Below, piece after piece: positions 1 to 5,094 of a stretch of DNA of 5,094 bases. A program made the translations under genes and the position numbers. The DNA is from an uncultured Collinsella sp. GTDB lineage: Bacteria > Actinomycetota > Coriobacteriia > Coriobacteriales > Coriobacteriaceae. The stretch lies in assembly GCA_900556285.1 (NCBI GenBank), contig USOF01000115.1, positions 1 through 5,094 of the forward strand, read 5' to 3'. How positions within the stretch are numbered: the first letter of the stretch is position 1; every line of letters starts with the position of its first letter. The notes beneath the pieces were generated by a model, which was not told the DNA's origin, made no database searches, and saw only the letters and a program-made list of their open reading frames with translations.

Positions 1-1
1 G

Positions 2-820
2 GTCTATTGGATGGCGTTTCAGATTCTGACGGGCAACTGCGATACGCAGAACCGTAACTGCTATTTGTACAGCCCGCTTAACTCAAAGGTCTGGTACATC
101 CTGGATTGGGATAACGACGGCATGCTGCGCAAGCTCGAGTTGAGCTTGACGGGGTTCTCGGACTATGCGAGCTGGGAGCGCGGCGTGAGCAACTACTGGG
201 GCAACGTTCTGTTTAACCGCGCGTTGCGCAGCAAGTCGTTCCGCAGCGAACTCGATAGCGCCGTCAAGGACCTGCGCTCATATTTGACCGAAGAGCGTCT
301 GAGCAAGATGGTCGAGCATTATCGCGAGGTCACGGAGCCGCTCGTCTTTGCTGCGCCCGACCTGGAGAATCTGCCCGTGACGAAGGACGAATACGAGCAG
401 ATTACCGCGGCGATTCCTTCCGAGATCGAGGAGAACTATAAGAGCTTTCGCGAGAGCTATAAAAAGCCCATGCCGTTCTACATTGGCGTGCCGCAGATCG
501 ATAACGGTAAGCTGCGCGTGAGTTGGGACGCGTCGTACGACTTTAAGGCGCGCGACATTCGCTATACCGTGGAGCTTGCGCGCGACTATGCCATAAGCGA
601 CGTAGTCTTTAAGGCCGAGGACGTGCTGCTGCCCGAGGTAACGTGCGATGCGCCCGACGCCGGCCAGTACTTTGTGCGTGTGCGCGCCACCAACTCCGAC
701 GGCTATACGCAAGATGCGTTTGACTACTACGTGACCGATGACGGCAAGCAGTACGGCATGAAGTGCTTCTACGTGCAAGACGGCGGTAAGGTCGTGGAGG
801 ACACGTATGAGGAGGGCTAG
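2..820 (+). CDS. CotH kinase family protein, 3' part (5' end outside window)
   Basis: This is the C-terminal 272 residues of a CotH-type protein. The frame is open to the left edge (V-Y-W before the first ATG at 11), and that ATG lies inside the conserved core, so it is not the start. The segment GNCDTQNRNCYLY followed by VWYILDWDNDG (about nt 35-121) matches the CotH kinase core, in which acidic residues of the WDxD motif bind metal/ATP. Known CotH proteins are atypical kinases that phosphorylate spore-coat proteins in Bacillus; many homologues in non-sporulating bacteria are secreted or surface proteins of unknown target. After the kinase region come charged helical segments (about nt 240-460), then a beta-rich Ig/fibronectin-III-like domain (about nt 470-750, with SWDAS, YTVELA and YFVRVRATNSDG), which suggests an extracytoplasmic location. 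The signal peptide, if any, is outside the window. The stop codon overlaps the next gene, so the two are probably translationally coupled. The family call is good; the substrate is unknown. Confidence 0.85.
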   Translation, partial: VYWMAFQILTGNCDTQNRNCYLYSPLNSKVWYILDWDNDGMLRKLELSLTGFSDYASWERGVSNYWGNVLFNRALRSKSFRSELDSAVKDLRSYLTEERLSKMVEHYREVTEPLVFAAPDLENLPVTKDEYEQITAAIPSEIEENYKSFRESYKKPMPFYIGVPQIDNGKLRVSWDASYDFKARDIRYTVELARDYAISDVVFKAEDVLLPEVTCDAPDAGQYFVRVRATNSDGYTQDAFDYYVTDDGKQYGMKCFYVQDGGKVVEDTYEEG

Positions 821-1598
821 CGCGCTGCTTGAGCGTCTGGCGGCTCCGCCCGCGCGAACCACGCAGGAGCGTTACCGCCACGAGCTCAAATATCTCATTA
901 ACGAGGGCGAGCACGCCGCGCTTGCCTGTCGCATGTCGCCGGTCTTTAAGCTGGACAAGCATGCACGGGCGGGCGGTTACACCATCCGCAGCCTGTATTT
1001 TGACGACTACTGCAACTCGGCCTACGAGGAAAAAGACGCCGGTATCCTGATGCGCAAAAAGTATCGCGTGCGCATCTATAACGGCAGCGACAAGGTGATT
1101 AAGCTCGAGCGTAAAAAGAAGTACGGCAGCTGGATCTATAAGGAGGACGCGCCGCTCACGCGCGGTGAGTTTGAGCAGATCCTGGCCGGCGATTACGACT
1201 TTTTGCTGCGCAGCCCGCATCAGCTCTGCCGTGAGTTCTATATCGAGTGCATCTGCAACATGATGCGCCCGCGCACCATCGTGGACTACGAGCGCGAGCC
1301 GTGGGTGATGGACGAAGGCACCGTGCGCGTTACGTTTGACATGAACGTGCGCGCCGCGGTGGGAAGCTTCGATATCTTTGATGCGACCTTGCCCGCGCTG
1401 CCGGTCTTGGAGCCCGGCAAACTAGTGATGGAGGTCAAGTTTACCGAGTTTTGCCCGCAGCTGGTGCGCGATTTGGTGCCGCCGGGTGCGGCCGAGCTCA
1501 CGGCGGTTTCCAAGTACTGCCTGTGTTACGAAAAGACCGCCTACCTGCGCGGTTTTAATTACTGGGAATCGGATTTTGAGAACCGAGGGGATATTTAG
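807..1598 (+). CDS. VTC domain-containing protein (polyphosphate polymerase-like)
   Basis: This 263-residue protein is essentially a single VTC domain, the tunnel-shaped triphosphate-tunnel-type fold that in yeast Vtc4 makes polyphosphate from ATP. Visible landmarks are RHELKYLI (24-31), IRSLYFDD (60-67), RKKYRVRIYN (83-92), KLERKKK (99-105), TIVDYEREPW (157-166), RVTFDMNV (174-181), LVMEVKF (206-212) and VSKYCLCYE (234-242). The alternating basic residues (R87, R89, K99, R102, K211, K236) and E209 are those expected to line the tunnel and bind triphosphate and metal. There is no membrane segment or signal peptide, so it is probably cytoplasmic. The ATG at 807 is preceded by GGAGG at 796-800 with 6-nt spacing. 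It overlaps the CotH-like gene by 14 nt and sits 3 nt before the DUF4956 gene, so all three are one operon. Polyphosphate synthesis is inferred from the fold; the bacterial proteins are mostly uncharacterised. Confidence 0.9.
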   Translation: MRRASALLERLAAPPARTTQERYRHELKYLINEGEHAALACRMSPVFKLDKHARAGGYTIRSLYFDDYCNSAYEEKDAGILMRKKYRVRIYNGSDKVIKLERKKKYGSWIYKEDAPLTRGEFEQILAGDYDFLLRSPHQLCREFYIECICNMMRPRTIVDYEREPWVMDEGTVRVTFDMNVRAAVGSFDIFDATLPALPVLEPGKLVMEVKFTEFCPQLVRDLVPPGAAELTAVSKYCLCYEKTAYLRGFNYWESDFENRGDI

Positions 1599-1601
1599 AC
1601 C

Positions 1602-2267
1602 ATGAGCACCAGGGACTTTTTTAAGAACTCCGTCTTGGAGGCGTTTGGCCAGGTCGACCCTGCCAAGATCGGCCTGTCGCTGCTCGTGGCGCTCGCCATG
1701 GGCATCCTGATCTACTACGTGTACAAGCGCTTTTTTACCGGCGTGGTGTACTCGCGCAGCTTTGCCGTGACGCTTGTGGGCATGTGCGTGCTCACCTGCA
1801 TGGTGACGCTCGCGATCTCGACCAACGTGGTCATCTCGCTCGGTATGGTCGGTGCTCTGTCTATCGTCCGTTACCGAACGGCGGTCAAGGATCCGCTCGA
1901 CCTGTTGTATCTGTTTTGGTCCATTACCACGGGTATCACAGCGGGCGCCGGCATGTACGCGCTCGTAGGGCTTGCGGCAGTGGTGATCGTCGTGATGATC
2001 GCCGGCTTCGCTACGCACCAGGACAAGGCGCGCGTGTACATGATGGTCATCCACTACACGGGCCAGATCACGGGCGACGACATTGTGCGCGCGTTTGGCC
2101 GCACCAAGTTTACGGTGAAGTCCAAGACCATGCGCGGTGACAAGGTCGAGATGGCCGTGGAGGTGTTCTCGGACGGTGTAGATATGCCCTATGCCGACGC
2201 CATCCGCGCGCTCGAAGGCGTGGAGGACCTGACGCTCATCCAGTACAACGGCGAATACCACGGCTAA
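1602..2267 (+). CDS. DUF4956 family multi-pass membrane protein
   Basis: This is a 221-residue protein of the DUF4956 family, whose biochemical function is not established. Hydrophobic segments lie at about residues 23-43, 53-73, 75-90 and 110-136. The family signature runs SLGMVGALSIVRYRT then AVKDPLDLLYLFWSI (about 79-107) and lies in or next to the membrane. Residues ~140-221 form a soluble alpha/beta tail (VYMMVIHY, VEMAVEVF, VEDLTLIQYNGEYHG) that looks ACT/ferredoxin-like in its strand-helix pattern; this is an impression, not a match. The ATG at 1602 follows the VTC stop by 3 nt, with a rather distant GAGGGG at 1585-1590 (11-nt spacing), so coupling to upstream translation is likely. 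Genes of this family commonly sit beside VTC and CotH genes. A membrane partner for the VTC protein, analogous to the membrane part of the eukaryotic VTC complex, is a reasonable inference but unproven. Confidence 0.88.
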   Translation: MSTRDFFKNSVLEAFGQVDPAKIGLSLLVALAMGILIYYVYKRFFTGVVYSRSFAVTLVGMCVLTCMVTLAISTNVVISLGMVGALSIVRYRTAVKDPLDLLYLFWSITTGITAGAGMYALVGLAAVVIVVMIAGFATHQDKARVYMMVIHYTGQITGDDIVRAFGRTKFTVKSKTMRGDKVEMAVEVFSDGVDMPYADAIRALEGVEDLTLIQYNGEYHG

Positions 2268-2273
2268 CTATGT

Positions 2274-2297
2274 TCCGGCGTTCTGACGAACGCCGGA
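2274..2297 (+). terminator. Perfect 10-bp hairpin after the CotH-VTC-DUF4956 operon
   Basis: TCCGGCGTTC, loop TGAC, GAACGCCGGA form a perfect GC-rich stem starting 6 nt after the DUF4956 stop. The position is that of an operon-end terminator. However, no T-run follows (the next bases are CCGCTCGACG), so it is not a textbook intrinsic terminator. It may act in a Rho-dependent or U-tract-less manner, or protect the 3' end of the mRNA. Confidence 0.6.
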
Positions 2298-2364
2298 CCG
2301 CTCGACGCTGCTTGCGCTGACGTTTTCTCGACCTGGGTGGGCTGGTCTTGGTTTGGTTTTATGT

Positions 2365-2370
2365 AAGGGA
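2365..2370 (+). promoter_or_regulatory. Ribosome binding site that supports GTG 2380 as start
   Basis: AAGGGA lies 9 nt before GTG 2380. The longer frame opening at TTG 2353 would place this site inside the coding region and would add residues (VLCKGWCR) with no family resemblance, so the shorter start is preferred. Confidence 0.5.
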
Positions 2371-2379
2371 TGGTGCCGC

Positions 2380-3384
2380 GTGGACGTGCAACAGCTAGAA
2401 GAGGCCTGGGCTATAAGGGCTGGTGCGCGTGAGGCGCGTCTTGTTGCGGCCTCGCATGTGCCGGCGGCGCTGTCTATGTTGGGGATTGTGCGTCCTGGTG
2501 ACCGCCTGGTGGCCTTTGCGGACGACTTTGCCGATGCGTTTGCGCGCGGCTTTGATGCCTGCGACGTTGTGCTCGTGGGGGAGCCGTCGGTTGCGGCGTT
2601 TACCGCCGCGTCCGAGGGCTTGGATGCTTCGTTTGATGCCGAGGGTCCGCACCTGTGGTGGTTCGTCAACTCCATCGGCGGGTTTGGTCTGCGCGTGCCC
2701 GATCTGCGTGCGCTGGGTCGGGCGGCGCGTGAGGCCCGTGCGCTGCTTGTGGTGGATAACACCGTGGCAAGCGTCTTTGGGTGCGATCCGCTGCGTTTGG
2801 GTGCCGTCCTGTCGCTCGAGGCACTCGACCGTGTGTGTGCCGGCGAAGCTCCGCGCAAGCTCGTTGCCGTCTCGGTGGCGCGCTCGCAGCTCAAGCGCCA
2901 TCGCGTGGATGCCGCCGCAGAGTGCGCACACGCGTTGCTTGCGGACTGCGGTGCGTCTGTGCTTGGCCTGTCTGCCGAGGAGACCGACGTGCTAGAACGC
3001 GGGCTGTCCTCGCTCGATGCTCGCATGCAGGCGCACTTCGATCGCGCCCGTGCGCTGGCCGAGTATCTGGCTGCTAACGAGATGGTGTGTAACGTTCGCT
3101 ATCCTGGGCTGGGTTCGCATCCCGATCATGCGGTTGCAACGGGAATCCTCGAGCACGGCTTTGGCCCGGCGGTTGAGTTTGACCTTATCGAGCGAAGTGC
3201 GGGTGAGCTGTTCGACACATTGCCGGGGGAGTTCCGCACGTCGCCCGCCGGCGGCTCAACAACGCGCCTTTCGGCCCCACGCGGTAAGCGGGGGAGCGCC
3301 ATCCGCCTCTTCGCCGGTACCGACGATCCCCTGGTTGTAGCGTCCACCCTAGACAACGCCCTTCGCAAGTTAGCTACTCTTTGA
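2380..3384 (+). CDS. Degenerate Cys/Met-metabolism PLP-fold protein lacking the catalytic lysine
   Basis: This 334-residue protein resembles the cystathionine gamma-synthase/beta-lyase group (PLP fold type I) but is divergent. Supporting features are a GIVRPGDRLVAF segment (about 35-46) where family members have LLxPGDhVV, ALLVVDNTVASVFGCDPLRLGA (about 121-142) matching the VVDNTFATPYLxxPLxLGAD strand, an ARMQAH-type helix (about 214-219) and a C-terminal SAIRLFAGTDDPLVVASTLDNAL resembling IRLSVGxEdxxdLixDLxqAL. The family's S-x-T-K-Y lysine segment is replaced by LSLEALDRV (about 144-152), so no Schiff-base lysine is visible there. The SGMAA phosphate-binding loop and the YGGT tyrosine are also not recognisable. 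I chose GTG 2380, since AAGGGA at 2365-2370 lies 9 nt upstream; a TTG at 2353 is possible but lacks a clear ribosome site. Its length is somewhat short for the family (about 380-400). It may be a non-catalytic paralogue or have a changed function. Confidence 0.7.
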   Translation: MDVQQLEEAWAIRAGAREARLVAASHVPAALSMLGIVRPGDRLVAFADDFADAFARGFDACDVVLVGEPSVAAFTAASEGLDASFDAEGPHLWWFVNSIGGFGLRVPDLRALGRAAREARALLVVDNTVASVFGCDPLRLGAVLSLEALDRVCAGEAPRKLVAVSVARSQLKRHRVDAAAECAHALLADCGASVLGLSAEETDVLERGLSSLDARMQAHFDRARALAEYLAANEMVCNVRYPGLGSHPDHAVATGILEHGFGPAVEFDLIERSAGELFDTLPGEFRTSPAGGSTTRLSAPRGKRGSAIRLFAGTDDPLVVASTLDNALRKLATL

Positions 3385-3727
3385 TGCTGGCGATGAGGTC
3401 GTCGGCTTTTGAGGCGATGACGTTGTTGATGTCGGCCTGCAGCTCCTCGTAGACCGCTATGGCTCGCTCGCCGGCGGGGGTCAGGGTGGACCCGCGGGCG
3501 CCGTCGCGCTCGATGAGCTTGCAGCCCAGCTGCCCTTCGGCTTCGTTCACAATGCGCCAGGCCTTGGAATACGCCATTCCCATGCTCTTGGCGGCGCGGT
3601 TGAGCGAGTGCTCGCGGGCGATACCCTGCAGCAGCAAGACGCAGCCGTGGCCGAACACGCCCGGCAGATCTTTGTCGCACGACTGAATGACCAGTTTTGC
3701 CGTCGTCTTGTACTCCATGCGCTCCAC
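3374..3727 (-). CDS. Small winged-helix regulator, ModE N-terminal/LysR-HTH type
   Basis: This is a 117-residue DNA-binding protein made of one winged-helix domain. The helix-turn-helix is seen in HSLNRAAKSMGMAYSKAWRIVN (about 40-61), very close to the pattern in the N-terminal domain of the molybdate regulator ModE (S-x-S-x-AAk-x-MGMSYskAWrlv). The wing is KLIERDGARGSTLTPAG (about 70-86), followed by a C-terminal helix (about 87-115) likely used for dimerisation. Full ModE is about 260 residues with two molybdate-binding TOBE domains; these are absent, so molybdate sensing is not supported by this protein alone. The start is GTG 3727 with GGAG four bases upstream (reverse strand, 3732-3735); an internal ATG at 3718 is the alternative. 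The gene is divergent from the IMP dehydrogenase frame and converges on the PLP-fold gene, overlapping it by 11 nt. Its targets are unknown; autoregulation at the adjacent inverted repeat is possible. Confidence 0.82.
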   Translation of the reverse strand: MERMEYKTTAKLVIQSCDKDLPGVFGHGCVLLLQGIAREHSLNRAAKSMGMAYSKAWRIVNEAEGQLGCKLIERDGARGSTLTPAGERAIAVYEELQADINNVIASKADDLIASIKE

Positions 3728-3743
3728 GTCTCTCCGCTAAAGT

Positions 3744-3758
3744 GTTTGCTGGGCAAAC
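3744..3758. repeat. Inverted repeat GTTTGC-TGG-GCAAAC, candidate operator
   Basis: Perfect 6-bp arms with a 3-nt centre lie 16 nt upstream of the regulator's GTG start, inside its probable leader. A short dyad next to a winged-helix regulator gene is often its own operator, but this is inference. It could equally form a small RNA hairpin. Confidence 0.4.
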
Positions 3759-3802
3759 GCAAAGCCTGCGTCAAACCCTCGTGTGCTCTTCTTAAATCAT
3801 GC

Positions 3803-3811
3803 ATTGTAGCA
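3803..3811 (-). promoter_or_regulatory. Candidate extended -10 promoter element for the winged-helix gene
   Basis: Read on the minus strand this is TGCTACAAT, i.e. TGn followed by TACAAT (5 of 6 matches to TATAAT). No convincing -35 hexamer is seen at 16-18 nt, which an extended -10 can tolerate. Transcription would start near 3796, giving a leader of roughly 70 nt that includes the inverted repeat at 3744-3758. Confidence 0.4.
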
Positions 3812-3841
3812 GTCAAAGTGCGTTAAGATGCTTCCCCAGTA

Positions 3842-3860
3842 TTGGGCGCCCAAGGTTGGG
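3842..3860 (+). repeat. Overlapping inverted repeats in the IMPDH leader
   Basis: TTGGGC (3842-3847) and GCCCAA (3848-3853) form a perfect 12-bp palindrome. A second copy of TTGGG at 3856-3860 (TTGGGC through 3861) could pair with the same GCCCAA. The two pairings are mutually exclusive. The site may be a protein-binding palindrome or a small leader structure; the stems are short, so a regulatory role is speculative. Confidence 0.35.
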
Positions 3861-3883
3861 CTGGGTCCTACGAGGCCTGCAGC

Positions 3884-3893
3884 CGACCGGTCG
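3884..3893. repeat. Palindrome CGACCGGTCG upstream of the IMPDH ribosome site
   Basis: This is a perfect 10-bp palindrome ending 7 nt before the AAAGGAG ribosome site. It is too short to fold stably as a hairpin. It might be a binding site, or may simply be expected by chance in GC-rich DNA. Confidence 0.25.
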
Positions 3894-3911
3894 CATGGAA
3901 AAAGGAGAAAC

Positions 3912-5094
3912 ATGGCTACGTTCTTTCCCGGTGAGTCCCACACGTTTTCGGAGTATCTGCTGGTCCCTGGCTATTCGTCCTCGCAGTGCATCCCTAACAA
4001 CGTCTCTCTTAAGACGCCGCTGACCCGCTTCAAGCGCGGTGAGAAGCCGGCAATCACCCTGAACATCCCCATGGTTTCCGCTATCATGCAGTCCGTCTCG
4101 GGCGTCGACATGGGTGTCGCGCTCGCTACCGAGGGTGGCCTGTCCTTCATTTACGGTTCCCAGAGCGCCGAGTCCGAGGCCGCTATGGTCAAGGCCGTCA
4201 AGGATCACAAGGCCGGCTTCGTTCAGTCCGATTCCACCCTGACCCCCGACATGACCATGGAGCAGGTCATCGAGCTCAAGGAGAAGACCGGTCACTCCAC
4301 TATGCCGGTTACCGACGACGGCACTCCCAAGGGTAAGCTCCTGGGCATCGTCACCAGTCGTGACTATCGTCCCAGTCGCGATGACCACCAGACGAAGGTC
4401 TCCGAGTTCATGACCCCGCGTGAGCAGCTCATCGTGGGCGACAAGAACATCAGCCTCAAGGTTGCCAACGACGTCATCTGGGACAACAAGCTCAACGCTC
4501 TGCCCATCGTCGACGACAACGATCACCTCATGGGCATTGTCTTCCGCAAGGATTACGACAGCCATAAGACTAACCCCAACGAGCTGCTCGATAACGACAA
4601 GCGCTACATGGTCGGCGCCGGTATCAACACCCGCGACTATGCCGAGCGCGTGCCGCTGCTCATCGAGGCCGGTGCCGATGTCCTGTGCATCGATTCTTCC
4701 GAGGGCTTCAGCGAGTGGCAGAAGCGCACCATCGAGTGGATCCGCGAGCGCTACGGCGATATCCACCGCGAGCTTGGCCTGCGGGTCGATCTCGAGGGCG
4801 TGCTTGACCGCCTGCGCAGTCAGATGGAGCAGGGCATTTCCCGCGATGAGCTCGTCTCGCGCGGCGAGTACCTTTCCGCGCTGCTTATGGCCGATTACCT
4901 CGGCTTTACGTTCGTGGACGCCGCGCAGTGGCTGTTCTTCCACTATGACGGCACCATCGATCAGGAGAAATCCTATGCCGCGCTGCGCGCGCTGGCCAGG
5001 GACAAGTGCGTCGTCATTCCGGGCTTCTATGGCCTGATGCCGGACGGTAAGCTCCGCACGCTCACGCGCGGCGGCTCGGATATCACGGGCGCGC
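3912..5094 (+). CDS. guaB: Hybrid frame: IMP dehydrogenase N-terminal part joined in frame to aspartate kinase interior (3' end outside window)
   Basis: There are 394 complete codons with no stop. ATG 3912 follows AAAGGAG by 4 nt. Residues 1-283 are IMP dehydrogenase, which oxidises IMP to XMP with NAD+ in guanine nucleotide synthesis. They include the barrel start (LVPGYSS 17-23, [15 protein letters not shown] 50-64, [13 protein letters not shown] 70-82), two CBS domains (about 110-153 and 165-218, with [22 protein letters not shown] and GIVFRKDY) and the resumed barrel ([21 protein letters not shown] 254-265, EWIRERYGD 275-283). The expected continuation (KVGAGNV, the GSICIT cysteine loop, the flap) is absent. 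From about residue 284 the frame is aspartate kinase, which makes aspartyl phosphate for Lys/Thr/Met synthesis: [15 protein letters not shown] (315-323), [21 protein letters not shown] (368-374) and [12 protein letters not shown] (383-394). The N-terminal KFGGTSV motif and roughly 80 residues are missing. Neither enzyme is complete as seen; a recombinant or assembly chimera is likely. Confidence 0.85.
   Translation, partial: MATFFPGESHTFSEYLLVPGYSSSQCIPNNVSLKTPLTRFKRGEKPAITLNIPMVSAIMQSVSGVDMGVALATEGGLSFIYGSQSAESEAAMVKAVKDHKAGFVQSDSTLTPDMTMEQVIELKEKTGHSTMPVTDDGTPKGKLLGIVTSRDYRPSRDDHQTKVSEFMTPREQLIVGDKNISLKVANDVIWDNKLNALPIVDDNDHLMGIVFRKDYDSHKTNPNELLDNDKRYMVGAGINTRDYAERVPLLIEAGADVLCIDSSEGFSEWQKRTIEWIRERYGDIHRELGLRVDLEGVLDRLRSQMEQGISRDELVSRGEYLSALLMADYLGFTFVDAAQWLFFHYDGTIDQEKSYAALRALARDKCVVIPGFYGLMPDGKLRTLTRGGSDITGA
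4746..4766 (+). other. Junction between IMP dehydrogenase and aspartate kinase sequence
   Basis: The codons for E-R-Y-G-D-I-H (residues 279-285) mark the switch. E-R-Y-G-D fits the end of the IMPDH helix ([10 protein letters not shown]), and [11 protein letters not shown] fits the helix before the SRGEYLSA motif in aspartate kinases. Because both families can encode E/R-R-Y-x-D here, the breakpoint may lie within a short shared stretch. No insertion-sequence end, repeat or linker is visible at the join. Confidence 0.7.

Larger units (their letters stand above)
3728..3911. other. Divergent intergenic region between the winged-helix gene and the IMPDH frame
   Basis: This 184-nt region carries the 5' leaders of both divergent genes. 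It holds an inverted repeat at 3744-3758, a candidate extended -10 for the regulator at 3803-3811, a weak -10-like TAAGAT on the plus strand at 3824-3829, palindromes at 3842-3853 and 3884-3893, and the strong ribosome site AAAGGAG at 3901-3907 for ATG 3912. I see no tRNA, no convincing riboswitch and no further gene. Confidence 0.6.

Noticed and set aside
11..820. ATG at 11 as the true start of the CotH-like gene
   Set aside because: The frame is open to the window edge and this Met falls within the conserved core (MAFQILTGN), so the gene begins upstream of the window.
278..1220. Two overlapping minus-strand frames opposite the CotH and VTC genes
   Set aside because: They have no ribosome sites or family features that I can see, and the sense strand is fully explained by CotH- and VTC-type genes.
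1422..2261. Minus-strand open frame of 279 codons opposite the DUF4956 gene
   Set aside because: Its His/Arg/Asp-rich, low-complexity translation is typical of antisense frames. The plus strand encodes a clear DUF4956 membrane protein.
2268..3026. Minus-strand open frame of 252 codons opposite the PLP-fold gene
   Set aside because: Its Ser/Arg/Ala-rich translation has no domain pattern. The plus-strand frame has recognisable family motifs and a ribosome site.
3374..3727. Full molybdate-responsive ModE
   Set aside because: The protein ends after the winged-helix domain and dimerisation helix; no molybdate-binding TOBE domains are encoded.
3816..3829. Plus-strand sigma-70 promoter for the IMPDH gene using TTGTAG (3804) and TAAGAT (3824)
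   Set aside because: The spacing is only 14 nt and both hexamers are weak matches, so it is not listed as a separate promoter feature; only the -10-like sequence is mentioned.
3836..3911. Purine-type riboswitch ahead of the IMPDH gene
   Set aside because: The leader is too short and lacks the conserved three-way-junction core; only small palindromes are visible.
3813..4943. Long minus-strand open frame (376 codons) opposite the IMPDH/aspartate kinase frame
   Set aside because: It is an antisense shadow typical of GC-rich coding DNA. Its translation has no recognisable family, while the plus-strand frame has clear IMPDH and aspartate kinase motifs and a strong ribosome site.

Overview
The window is a GC-rich, densely coded bacterial segment. 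Its protein content resembles gut Actinobacteria of the class Coriobacteriia (Collinsella/Olsenella-like): strong G/C preference at third codon positions, a CotH-VTC-DUF4956 cassette, and an IMP dehydrogenase and aspartate kinase that read like that group. The taxonomic call rests on recalled similarity, not on a search.

Layout. (1) Positions 2-2267 hold a tight plus-strand operon. It contains the 3' part of a CotH-kinase-type protein with an Ig/fibronectin-III-like tail, a VTC-domain (polyphosphate polymerase-like) protein that overlaps it by 14 nt, and a DUF4956 membrane protein 3 nt further on. A perfect 10-bp-stem hairpin follows at 2274-2297. (2) Positions 2380-3384 encode a divergent member of the Cys/Met-metabolism PLP-enzyme fold (cystathionine gamma-synthase-like). 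It keeps the VVDNT strand but lacks the Schiff-base lysine motif, so it is probably not a normal PLP enzyme. (3) Positions 3374-3727 on the minus strand encode a small single-domain winged-helix regulator of the ModE-N/LysR-HTH type. It converges on, and overlaps by 11 nt, the end of the PLP-fold gene. (4) Positions 3728-3911 form a divergent intergenic region with inverted repeats and candidate promoter elements. (5) From 3912 to the window end runs one open frame. Its first ~283 codons are IMP dehydrogenase (barrel start, two CBS domains, barrel resumption) and the rest is the interior of an aspartate kinase.

The main point for a second look is the in-frame switch from IMP dehydrogenase to aspartate kinase near 4750-4763. 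The hybrid lacks the IMPDH catalytic cysteine loop and flap and also lacks the N-terminal KFGG-type motif of aspartate kinase, so neither enzyme is intact. A recombination or assembly chimera is more likely than a new bifunctional enzyme, but only reads or independent genomes can decide. The second point is the lysine-less PLP-fold protein. The CotH-VTC-DUF4956 operon is a recurring but poorly understood cassette, probably linked to surface or polyphosphate-related biology.
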